Position numbers and translations under genes: made by a program. The notes below the pieces were generated by a model. The model was not told the origin of the DNA, searched no databases, and worked only from the letters and a program-made list of their open reading frames with translations. Below, in pieces: positions 1-5,601 of a DNA stretch of 5,601 bases. The DNA lies in the NCBI GenBank assembly GCA_003694905.1, contig RFJM01000062.1:1-5601 (forward strand), written 5' to 3'. This DNA is from Caldilineae bacterium. Its GTDB lineage: Bacteria; Chloroflexota; Anaerolineae; J102. Each line of letters begins with the position of its first letter. The stretch's first letter is position 1.

Positions 1-1542
1 GGACTGTGCTTTTCCGACATCAAGATTATACGCCTGGGTGAGGAGCATCCCCGCATCTACCGCAACATGAAAGAGAACCCGGTGGTGCTGGGACACGAAA
101 TCGCCATGACCGTGGTCAAAGTCGGAGACGCCTTGAAGGACCAGTACAAAGTGGGCGACCGCTTCACCATTCAGGCCGACATCTACGTGAACGGCGTCGG
201 CTACGCCTACGGCTACGAGATCCAGGGCGGGCTTTCCGAGTACAACGTCATCGATCAGCGCATCCTCAACGGCGACGACGGAAACTATCTGATCCCCATA
301 CGGCCTACGACCGGCTATGCCGAAAGTGCCCTCACCGAACCCTGGGCTTGTGTCACGGCGGCCTACCAACTCGAGTATCGCACCCATCTCAAGCCCGGCG
401 GCGTCACCTGGATCATCGGCAGCCACGCCGATCCCGAGCGCAACTACACCCTCAATGCGGGCTTCGACCATGCCGTGCATCCGGCGCAGCTCCTCCTCAC
501 GGACGTGCCCCCCTACCTGGCCGACCGCCTGCGCACCCGTGCCCATGAGTTAGGGGTGGAGGTGATAGAAGCCGAAGACGTGAACGCTCCGCCCGTCCGG
601 CCGATCGATGATATCATCCTGCTCGGCGCGGATAAGACATTGGTCGAAACCGTCAGCCCCTTCCTGGCTCCCTTCGGCATTGTCGCTCTGGTGATGGAGC
701 GGGCCCTGGCCGAGCCGGTCAGCATCGATATCGGCCGCATCCATTATAATCGCTGGCTGTATGTGGGCACGCGTAGCAGCGAGATATCCGATGCCTACAC
801 CGATACCCCGGTCCGCTCGACCCTACGCCCCGGCGGTCGCGCCTGGTTCGTCGGTGCCGGCGGGCCCATGGGTCGCATGCATGTGCAGCGCGCCATCCAG
901 CTGGATAACGGGCCTGCCGTAATCGTCTGTACCGATGTCAGCGACACACGCTTGCGCGACCTGGAAATCAGCTTTGCCGACGAGGCCCGCGCCAAGGGCA
1001 TCCGCTTTATCTGCCTCAATCCTCTGGAAAGAGAAAGCTACCAGGCGGGCATGGCCCAGTTCCGGGAGACCGGCTTCGATGACATCATCGTTCTGGCTCC
1101 CGTGCCTGCCGTCATCTCCGACGCCGCCACCTGGCTGGCCCGAGAAGGCGTTATGAACATCTTCGCCGGCGTGGCGCGGGGCACCATGGCCGAGCTGGAC
1201 CTGAGCGACATCTACCTGCGAGACGTCCGGGTCATCGGTCATTCTGCCTCGTCCATCGACGACCTGCGCCTGATGTTGCAACAGTGCGAGTCGGGCCAGC
1301 TCTCCCCCAACCGCTCTGTCGCCGCTGTTGGCTCCCTGCGCGCGGCCAAAGATGGCCTGCGGGCTGTACAAGACCAGGTGTTCCCCGGCAAGGTCGTCAT
1401 CTTTCCCCATATCAAGGACTTCCCCCTCACCGCCCTACCCGATCTGAAGGAGAAGCTTCCCACCGTCTATGCCAGGCTCAAGAACGGACGGGAATGGACG
1501 GTCGAAGCAGAGGAAGAATTCCTGAATCTGCTTCTGCCCTGA
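1..1542 (+). CDS. Zn-dependent medium-chain (sorbitol/L-sorbose-1-phosphate-type) dehydrogenase, 5' end missing, duplicated Rossmann domain
   Basis: The frame is open from base 1 and the first 22 codons are conserved coding sequence, so the ATG at 67 is internal and the true start lies upstream. 513 residues are visible. By comparison with the family about 35-40 N-terminal residues are missing, giving roughly 550 against the usual 340-420. Window residues 1-8 (GLCFSDIK) carry the catalytic-zinc Cys3. GHE at 31-33 and EP at 113-114 supply the other usual ligand positions. The four-Cys structural-zinc lobe is absent. Two Rossmann-like units follow, about residues 131-275 and 276-421. Only the second has a glycine motif (GAGGPMG, 285-291), and its Asp312 after beta-2 favours NAD(H). 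A C-terminal tail runs from about 422 to 513. The layout recalls SorE, a cytoplasmic enzyme that reduces L-sorbose 1-phosphate to D-glucitol 6-phosphate. The actual substrate is unknown. It lies 53 bases before an SrlD-like gene, which supports a polyol-phosphate role. Confidence 0.9.
   Translation, partial: GLCFSDIKIIRLGEEHPRIYRNMKENPVVLGHEIAMTVVKVGDALKDQYKVGDRFTIQADIYVNGVGYAYGYEIQGGLSEYNVIDQRILNGDDGNYLIPIRPTTGYAESALTEPWACVTAAYQLEYRTHLKPGGVTWIIGSHADPERNYTLNAGFDHAVHPAQLLLTDVPPYLADRLRTRAHELGVEVIEAEDVNAPPVRPIDDIILLGADKTLVETVSPFLAPFGIVALVMERALAEPVSIDIGRIHYNRWLYVGTRSSEISDAYTDTPVRSTLRPGGRAWFVGAGGPMGRMHVQRAIQLDNGPAVIVCTDVSDTRLRDLEISFADEARAKGIRFICLNPLERESYQAGMAQFRETGFDDIIVLAPVPAVISDAATWLAREGVMNIFAGVARGTMAELDLSDIYLRDVRVIGHSASSIDDLRLMLQQCESGQLSPNRSVAAVGSLRAAKDGLRAVQDQVFPGKVVIFPHIKDFPLTALPDLKEKLPTVYARLKNGREWTVEAEEEFLNLLLP
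391..1263 (+). repeat. Internal duplication of the Rossmann domain in the dehydrogenase (copy A 391-825, copy B 826-1263)
   Basis: This is a protein-level tandem duplication, too diverged to be an obvious DNA repeat. KPGG with a WIIG strand at residues 131-140 matches RPGG with a WFVG strand at 276-285, an offset of 145. TDV at 167-169 matches TDV at 311-313. From DDII (203-206 against 360-363) to the end, the copies align without gaps at an offset of 157 for about 60 residues. That stretch includes LA-x-x-G (222-226 against 379-383), Asp243/Asp400, Ile247/Ile404, Gly256/Gly413 and Ile262/Ile419. Copy A has GSHADPERN where copy B has GAGGPMGRM, so copy A probably no longer binds dinucleotide. 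The duplication accounts for the roughly 140 extra residues over a normal family member. Confidence 0.75.
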
Positions 1543-1595
1543 CCGACCTTCTCCTCCCTGACTCTTAATCCCTCCCTACCGCATATCTCGTAATC

Positions 1596-2387
1596 ATGAG
1601 CCGACTACTCGAAGACCGAATCGCGCTGGTAACCGGTGGTGCCCAGGGTTTGGGCGCCGCCATCTGTGAGCGCCTGGCCCGCGAGGGCTGCCACGTGGTC
1701 GTGGCGGACGTCAACGAGCCCGGTGCCCGCCAAACCGCCGAAAGCATTGCTGCACAGACGGACCGCCGTACCCTGGCCGTGGTCATGGATGTGACCGACG
1801 AGGCCCAGGTGGAGGCAGGTGTGCAGAAGGCCGTGGAGACCTTTGGCCGGCTGGATATCGCTGTATCCAATGCCGGTATCCTCATCGCCGAAGCCATCTG
1901 GGATTTCCCGGCCGAGAAATGGCGGGCCGTCATGAACGTCAATCTCTTCGGTTACTTCCTGCTCGCCAAGCATGCTGCCCGCGTGATGATCCCCCAGAAA
2001 AGCGGCGTCATCATTCAGATCAACTCCAAGTCGGGCAAGAAAGGCAGCTACAAGAACTCGGCCTACGCGGCCAGCAAATTCGGCGGCATCGGCCTCACCC
2101 AAAGCATCGCGCTCGACCTCGCCGAATACGGCATTCGTGTCAATGCCATCTGTCCCGGCAATCTACTGGATTCGCCCTTGTGGGTGAACTCCCTTTACAA
2201 ACAGTACGCACGCAAATGGGGCATCACCGAAGAGGAAGTGAGGCAGAAGTACATCGACCAGGTACCCATGAAACGCGGCTGCACCTACGACGATGTCACC
2301 AACGTGCTCGTCTTCCTCGCTTCCGACCAGGCCAGCTACATGACCGGCCAGGCCATCAACGTGACCGGAGGCCAGGAGATGCGCTAG
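1596..2387 (+). CDS. srlD: Sorbitol-6-phosphate 2-dehydrogenase-like short-chain dehydrogenase (SrlD/SorD family)
   Basis: This 263-residue classical SDR is predicted to interconvert D-sorbitol 6-phosphate and D-fructose 6-phosphate with NAD(H) in the cytoplasm. The cofactor motif TGGAQGLG is at residues 13-20. Asp38 at the end of beta-2 points to NAD over NADP. NAG is at 92-94 and the active-site tetrad is Asn116, Ser144, Tyr157 and Lys161. Subfamily assignment rests on long stretches I recognise from E. coli SrlD (259 residues): INSKSGK (142-148), KFGG, GLTQS, LDLAEYGI, the VP-x-KRGC-x-Y-x-DV segment and a C-terminal INVTGGQ. These are far more specific than general SDR motifs. The ATG at 1596 sits just before the first beta strand, as expected, but the leader is pyrimidine-rich with no clear Shine-Dalgarno. 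It probably forms an operon with the preceding dehydrogenase. Exact substrate is inferred; a related hexitol or deoxyhexitol phosphate is possible. Confidence 0.88.
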   Translation: MSRLLEDRIALVTGGAQGLGAAICERLAREGCHVVVADVNEPGARQTAESIAAQTDRRTLAVVMDVTDEAQVEAGVQKAVETFGRLDIAVSNAGILIAEAIWDFPAEKWRAVMNVNLFGYFLLAKHAARVMIPQKSGVIIQINSKSGKKGSYKNSAYAASKFGGIGLTQSIALDLAEYGIRVNAICPGNLLDSPLWVNSLYKQYARKWGITEEEVRQKYIDQVPMKRGCTYDDVTNVLVFLASDQASYMTGQAINVTGGQEMR

Positions 2388-2444
2388 CCCGGCCACTTCT
2401 CTTCTCCAGACACCTACCGGCAACTCGCGCCTCGTGACCCTTTT

Positions 2445-2464
2445 GCCGGCTATTGCCTGCCGGC
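2445..2464. promoter_or_regulatory. GCCGGC inverted repeat, candidate operator (or weak terminator hairpin)
   Basis: GCCGGC at 2445-2450 and again at 2459-2464 can pair as a perfect 6-bp G/C stem with an 8-base loop. It lies 57 bases after the SrlD-like stop, but no T-run follows it, which argues against a standard intrinsic terminator. It covers the -35 hexamer and the start of the spacer of the predicted rhaI promoter, a position suited to an operator for a sugar-responsive repressor. Each half-site is itself palindromic in a GC-rich genome, so chance occurrence is possible. Confidence 0.35.
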
Positions 2465-2481
2465 TGAGATCATGCTATAGT
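2453..2481 (+). promoter_or_regulatory. Predicted sigma-70-type extended -10 promoter for rhaI-rhaB
   Basis: TTGCCT at 2453-2458 (4 of 6 match to TTGACA) is separated by exactly 17 bases from TATAGT at 2476-2481 (5 of 6 match to TATAAT). TG at 2473-2474 makes the extended -10 form TGnTATAGT. Transcription would start near 2488, leaving a leader of about 70 bases before the rhaI ATG. It is the best promoter match I found in any gap of the window. Confidence 0.55.
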
Positions 2482-2546
2482 TCGTCCGCGTGGTCTCTCT
2501 TACTTTTCGCCGTCCCCATCAGCATTGTTTCCCTCGCGGAACTCGT

Positions 2547-2550
2547 GGAG
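2547..2550 (+). promoter_or_regulatory. Ribosome binding site deciding the rhaI start
   Basis: GGAG lies 10 bases upstream of the ATG at 2561 and is followed by an A-rich spacer. It selects this ATG over an in-frame TTG at 2525, which would add 12 residues lacking any family resemblance and would place the GGAG inside the coding region. Confidence 0.6.
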
Positions 2551-2560
2551 AAAACCAAAA

Positions 2561-3805
2561 ATGAGTAACCATCGCGCTGCTTACGAAATCCTGGCGGAAC
2601 AACTCGAGGCCAAAGGCATCGATGTTGAGTCCGTCAAAGCTGCCCTGAAGCGGCAACACATCGAAACGCCTAGTTGGGGCTATGCCAACAGCGGAACCCG
2701 TTTCAAGGCATTTGCCTGGCCCGGCGCAGCCACCACCACCCGGCAGAAGCTGGACGACGCCGCCATGGTCCACAAGATGACGGGCATTGCTCCTACCGTC
2801 GCCATCCACATCCCCTGGGATAGACCGGAAGATGACGATTACGATGCCATGTGCCAATATGCCGAAGAGCGAGGCATCGCCATCGGCGCGGTCAATCCCA
2901 ACGTCTTCCAGGACGATGAGTATAAGCTGGGTTCTCTGGGCAATCCCGACCCCGCCATCCGTGAGAGAGCACTGGATCACATTCTGGAGTGTTGCGAGAT
3001 CATGCCCAGGGTCAAGAGCACGGTGCTCAGCCTCTGGTTTGCAGACGGTACCAACTACGCGGGGCAAGACAGCCTGCGGGCCCGCAAGCGCAGGTTCGAA
3101 GAGGGATTGGCCACGGTCTACAAGCATCTACCCAAGGGTAGTCGCATGCTGGTGGAGTACAAGTTCTTCGAGCCTGCCTTTTACAGCACCGACATCCCCG
3201 ACTGGGGGACGGCATACGCCTGGTGTACGAAGTTGGGGCCGCAGGCACAGGTGCTGGTGGATCTGGGGCATCACGCTCAGGGTGTGAACATCGAGCAAAT
3301 TGTCGCCTTCTTACTGGACGAGGGAAAGCTGGGTGGCTTTCATTTCAACAATCGCAAATACGCGGACGACGATCTCATCGTCGGCAGCACCAACCCTTAC
3401 GAGCTCTTTCTCATCTACAACGAGCTTACCGGAGCAGCGTTAAGCCAGGACGAGCCGGCCCGTACCACCGCGTTGAACGTTGCCTACATGATCGACCAAT
3501 GCCACAACATCGAGGGCAAGATGGCTCCCATGATCTATTCTGTGCTCAACTGCCAGGAAGCGTACGCCAAAGCGCTCTGTGTGCCGCGCAGGCACCTGGC
3601 AGAAGCGCAGCAAAACGGCAACGTTCTGGAAGCTCACCGCATTCTCACCGACGCGTATCGCACGGATGTCCGACCTCTGCTGGCCCAGGTTCGAGAGGAG
3701 ATGGGGGTGCCCGCCGATCCCATCGCCGCCTATTGGGCCAGTGGTTATGAGGAGAAGATCCGGGCCGAACGCGGTGTGGCGGAGACAAGCGGCGGCTTCC
3801 AGTAG
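2561..3805 (+). CDS. rhaI: L-rhamnose isomerase, Pseudomonas stutzeri type (RhaI)
   Basis: This 414-residue TIM-barrel metal-dependent isomerase is predicted to convert L-rhamnose to L-rhamnulose in the cytoplasm. It belongs to the xylose-isomerase-like RhaI family and not to the enterobacterial RhaA family. Predicted metal and catalytic residues are Glu199 (in LVEYKFFEP), Asp234 and His237 (in VDLGHHAQG), His261 (in GGFHFNN), Asp269 and Asp271 (in YADDD) and Asp312 (in MIDQCHN). The first six have the same spacing as Glu219, Asp254, His257, His281, Asp289 and Asp291 of the P. stutzeri enzyme as I recall it. Asp312 would correspond to Asp327, five residues out of that register, in keeping with a small loop-length difference. 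No signal peptide or membrane segment is visible. It is followed after 127 bases by rhamnulokinase, which supports rhamnose as substrate. P. stutzeri RhaI also accepts other aldoses such as D-allose, so the physiological range could be wider. Confidence 0.93.
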   Translation: MSNHRAAYEILAEQLEAKGIDVESVKAALKRQHIETPSWGYANSGTRFKAFAWPGAATTTRQKLDDAAMVHKMTGIAPTVAIHIPWDRPEDDDYDAMCQYAEERGIAIGAVNPNVFQDDEYKLGSLGNPDPAIRERALDHILECCEIMPRVKSTVLSLWFADGTNYAGQDSLRARKRRFEEGLATVYKHLPKGSRMLVEYKFFEPAFYSTDIPDWGTAYAWCTKLGPQAQVLVDLGHHAQGVNIEQIVAFLLDEGKLGGFHFNNRKYADDDLIVGSTNPYELFLIYNELTGAALSQDEPARTTALNVAYMIDQCHNIEGKMAPMIYSVLNCQEAYAKALCVPRRHLAEAQQNGNVLEAHRILTDAYRTDVRPLLAQVREEMGVPADPIAAYWASGYEEKIRAERGVAETSGGFQ

Positions 3806-3932
3806 TCATTTGGTCTCCCCAACATCCGCGGACGATGCGCCGGGCGAACCACATTGCTGCCATCAGCGTGCAATCTTCGGGTACGCAGACGAGTTTCCCC
3901 ACAGCCGACCAACTGCCGCCTGAGTTACTGTC

Positions 3933-5411
3933 ATGACCAACACCGTCAACTTCCTCGCCGTCGATCTGGGCGCCTCGGGCGGCCGCGTCATGCTGGGCCG
4001 CTGGGATGGCGCCCATTTCTCTCTCGAAGAGATCCACCGTTTCGACAACGGCCCGGTGAGCATCCTGGGCCGCCTGCATTGGGACCACCTGCGCCTGTGG
4101 TCTGAGATCCTGAGCGGCTTCCGACGATATGCCGTCGAACATCGCCGACTCCCCGTCGGTATCGGTATCGACACCTGGGGCGTGGACTATGCCCTGCTGG
4201 ACCGCACCGGTGCCCTGTTGGGCAATCCCTATCACTATCGCGATGCCGGAACCAACGGTATGTTGGAAGCCGCTTTCGCGCGCGTGCCCAGGGCCGAGAT
4301 CTACCGCATCACCGGCATCCAGTTCATGCAACTCAACACCCTGTACCAGTTGCTGGCCCGGCGTTTGGCCGATGACCCCCAGCTCGATCTGGCCGATACC
4401 CTGCTGTTCACACCCGACCTGTTCAGCTACTGGATGACCGGTGAGAAACGGGCCGAATACACCATCGCCTCCACCAGCCAGATGCTGGATGCTCGCAGCC
4501 GTACCTGGGCGACCGATCTCTTGCAGCGGCTCGATATCCCCACCCACTTCCTGCCCTCGCTCATCGAGCCGGGTGCCGTCCTGGGTTCACTTCGGCCCGA
4601 TGTGGCCGAGGAGGTGGGGCTGGAGCAGGCCGTCCCTGTCATCGCCACGGGCAGCCACGACACCGCCAATGCTGTGGCCGCGGTGCCTGACCTCGATGAC
4701 ACGAGCGTCTATATCAGCAGCGGCACCTGGAGCCTCATGGGTATCGAGACGAGCGAACCCATCATCACCGAGCAATCCCTGGCCCTCGACTTTACCAATG
4801 AGGGAGGGGTGGCAAACAGCATACGGGTGCTGAAGAACGTGGCCGGCCTTTGGCTGCTACAAGAGAGCCGCCGACAATGGCAGCGCGAAGGCGAGGACCA
4901 CACCTGGGATGCCTTGATCGCTTTGGCCGAGCAGGCCGAGCCGCTGCGCAGCCTGGTCAACCCCGATGAACCGGCCTTTGCCAGCCCCGGCGACACACCG
5001 GCCCTGATTCGCGACTATTGTCGGCGTACCGGCCAACCCGTGCCCGACACGGTGGGCGCGGTCGTGCGCTGCATTCTGGAAAGCCTGGCCCTCAAATACC
5101 GCTGGGTGCTCGGCTCCCTGGAAACCCTGGTTGGCCATCGTCTCAACACTATTCGTATCGTAGGAGGCGGTTCCCAGAATCGACTGCTGAACCAGTTCAC
5201 GGCCGATGCCTGCAATCGACCCGTCGTCACAGGCCCGGTCGAAGCCACCGCTCTGGGCAATGTCATGATGCAGGCCATTGCCACCGGCCATCTAGAGAGC
5301 GTCGCCGCCGGACGCGCCGCCCTGGCCGATTCCTTCCCCCGCACATTCTACGAGCCCCACCCCAGCGAGGCCTGGGACCAGGCCTACGAGCGCTTCCTGG
5401 CACTGTCGTGA
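3933..5411 (+). CDS. rhaB: Rhamnulokinase (RhaB), FGGY carbohydrate kinase
   Basis: This kinase, predicted to phosphorylate L-rhamnulose to L-rhamnulose 1-phosphate with ATP, is 492 residues long, against 489 for E. coli RhaB as I recall it. Collinear RhaB signatures include DLGASGGR (11-18, phosphate-binding loop), GIDTWGVDY (around Asp80), YRDAGTNG, the GIQF-x-x-x-NTLYQL segment, GSHDTANAV with the predicted catalytic base Asp243, SSGTWSLMG (262-270), the NEGG/RVLKN stretch, VGGGSQN (410-416, adenosine site) and GPVEATALGN (434-443). Both FGGY lobes are complete, with no frameshift. The ATG at 3933 places the first strand as in known RhaB, though no strong Shine-Dalgarno precedes it. The 127-base gap after rhaI shows no convincing promoter or terminator, so cotranscription with rhaI is likely. 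The aldolase for the product is not in the window. Confidence 0.95.
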   Translation: MTNTVNFLAVDLGASGGRVMLGRWDGAHFSLEEIHRFDNGPVSILGRLHWDHLRLWSEILSGFRRYAVEHRRLPVGIGIDTWGVDYALLDRTGALLGNPYHYRDAGTNGMLEAAFARVPRAEIYRITGIQFMQLNTLYQLLARRLADDPQLDLADTLLFTPDLFSYWMTGEKRAEYTIASTSQMLDARSRTWATDLLQRLDIPTHFLPSLIEPGAVLGSLRPDVAEEVGLEQAVPVIATGSHDTANAVAAVPDLDDTSVYISSGTWSLMGIETSEPIITEQSLALDFTNEGGVANSIRVLKNVAGLWLLQESRRQWQREGEDHTWDALIALAEQAEPLRSLVNPDEPAFASPGDTPALIRDYCRRTGQPVPDTVGAVVRCILESLALKYRWVLGSLETLVGHRLNTIRIVGGGSQNRLLNQFTADACNRPVVTGPVEATALGNVMMQAIATGHLESVAAGRAALADSFPRTFYEPHPSEAWDQAYERFLALS

Positions 5412-5442
5412 GTTCCCCAGTTACGACCTCCCTACGTGTGCG

Positions 5443-5601
5443 TCACCGAGATTCCTCCACCTCCGGCAATCCCCGGCCGGCGGCCGTTGCAAATCTCAGG
5501 CCATGGCTTCCCTCCGCGGGCAGGCGCTCGGGCGAGGGGCCGTGAGGGTCGATGCTGACCGTCAGGCTCGCATTTCGCGCCGCCGTCACCGGCGCCAGCC
5601 C
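5443..5601 (-). CDS. Possible C-terminal end of a convergent gene, unrecognised
   Basis: Reading leftwards from the window edge, a frame stays open for 52 codons and ends at a TGA (complement of 5443-5445), 31 bases from the rhaB stop. Its third codon positions are mostly G/C and its composition looks protein-like: a hydrophobic SLTVSI strand near the edge, then a Gly/Pro/Glu-containing tail. I do not recognise a family. Open frames of this length are common by chance in GC-rich DNA, and the opposite strand also has an open frame from an ATG at 5503, but that one is Arg-rich and less convincing. No intrinsic terminator is visible in the short gap between the two genes. Confidence 0.3.
   Translation of the reverse strand, partial: GLAPVTAARNASLTVSIDPHGPSPERLPAEGSHGLRFATAAGRGLPEVEESR

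Noticed and set aside
823..1410. 195-codon minus-strand open frame inside the zinc dehydrogenase
   Set aside because: It is fully antisense to a conserved enzyme domain, with His/Gly/Asp-rich shadow composition.
67..1542. Treating the ATG at 67 as the real start of the dehydrogenase
   Set aside because: The in-frame codons before it encode GLCFSDIK, the conserved catalytic-zinc segment, so the gene begins upstream of the window.
1571..1579. CCTCCCTAC occurring here and again at 5427-5435, each shortly after a stop codon
   Set aside because: Two copies of a 9-base pyrimidine-rich word in 5.6 kb of C/T-rich intergenic sequence are not convincing as a regulatory repeat.
2525..2560. TTG at 2525 as an alternative rhaI start
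   Set aside because: It would add 12 residues without family resemblance and bury the GGAG that properly serves the ATG at 2561.
3806..3932. Search for a promoter, terminator or riboswitch in the rhaI-rhaB gap
   Set aside because: Only a weak TTGG/CCAA 4-bp dyad at 3810-3822 was seen. There is no spaced -35/-10 pair and no stem followed by a T-run.
3645..4547. 300-codon open frame on the minus strand across the end of rhaI and the start of rhaB
   Set aside because: It lies antisense to two well-supported genes, spans their intergenic gap, has low-complexity Gly/Gln/Ala-rich composition and matches no family I know. It is a GC-rich shadow frame.
5408..5545. GTG overlapping the rhaB stop (GTGA) as the start of a coupled small gene
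   Set aside because: It yields only about 45 Ser/Arg/Pro-rich codons before a stop, with no recognisable motif or coding bias.

Overview
The window is GC-rich bacterial DNA with G/C-biased third codon positions. It is packed with same-strand sugar-catabolism genes and holds no rRNA, tRNA, CRISPR array or insertion sequence that I can see. The combination of a Pseudomonas-type L-rhamnose isomerase, an ordinary FGGY rhamnulokinase and two polyol/sugar dehydrogenases resembles rhamnose loci of Chloroflexota (Anaerolineae/Caldilineae-like). That placement is an inference from gene content and base composition, and no marker gene here proves it.

Layout, left to right, all on the + strand until the last segment. 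(1) Positions 1-1542: the 3' part of a zinc-dependent medium-chain dehydrogenase of the L-sorbose-1-phosphate reductase/threonine dehydrogenase-like type. It is cut by the window edge and unusually long because its Rossmann domain is present twice. (2) 1596-2387: a short-chain dehydrogenase closely resembling sorbitol-6-phosphate 2-dehydrogenase (SrlD). (3) 2388-2560: a 173-base gap with a good sigma-70-type extended -10 promoter and an overlapping GCCGGC dyad. (4) 2561-3805: L-rhamnose isomerase, RhaI type. (5) 3933-5411: rhamnulokinase, RhaB. (6) 5412-5601: the right end, where a 52-codon minus-strand frame running off the window may be the tail of a convergent gene.

RhaI and RhaB give the first two cytoplasmic steps of phosphorylated L-rhamnose catabolism: L-rhamnose to L-rhamnulose to L-rhamnulose 1-phosphate. 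The aldolase, transporter, mutarotase and regulator are not in the window. The dehydrogenase pair is the kind that, in L-sorbose catabolism, runs ketose 1-phosphate to hexitol 6-phosphate to fructose 6-phosphate (SorE then SorD/SrlD). Its presence beside rhamnose genes suggests either a second sugar or polyol branch or an undescribed redox branch, and the sequence does not decide between them. The placement of the promoter suggests that rhaI-rhaB can be transcribed separately from the dehydrogenase pair.

Nothing here is clearly a new defence or mobile system. The most unusual item is the dehydrogenase with tandem Rossmann domains, one of which appears to have lost its nucleotide-binding glycine motif.
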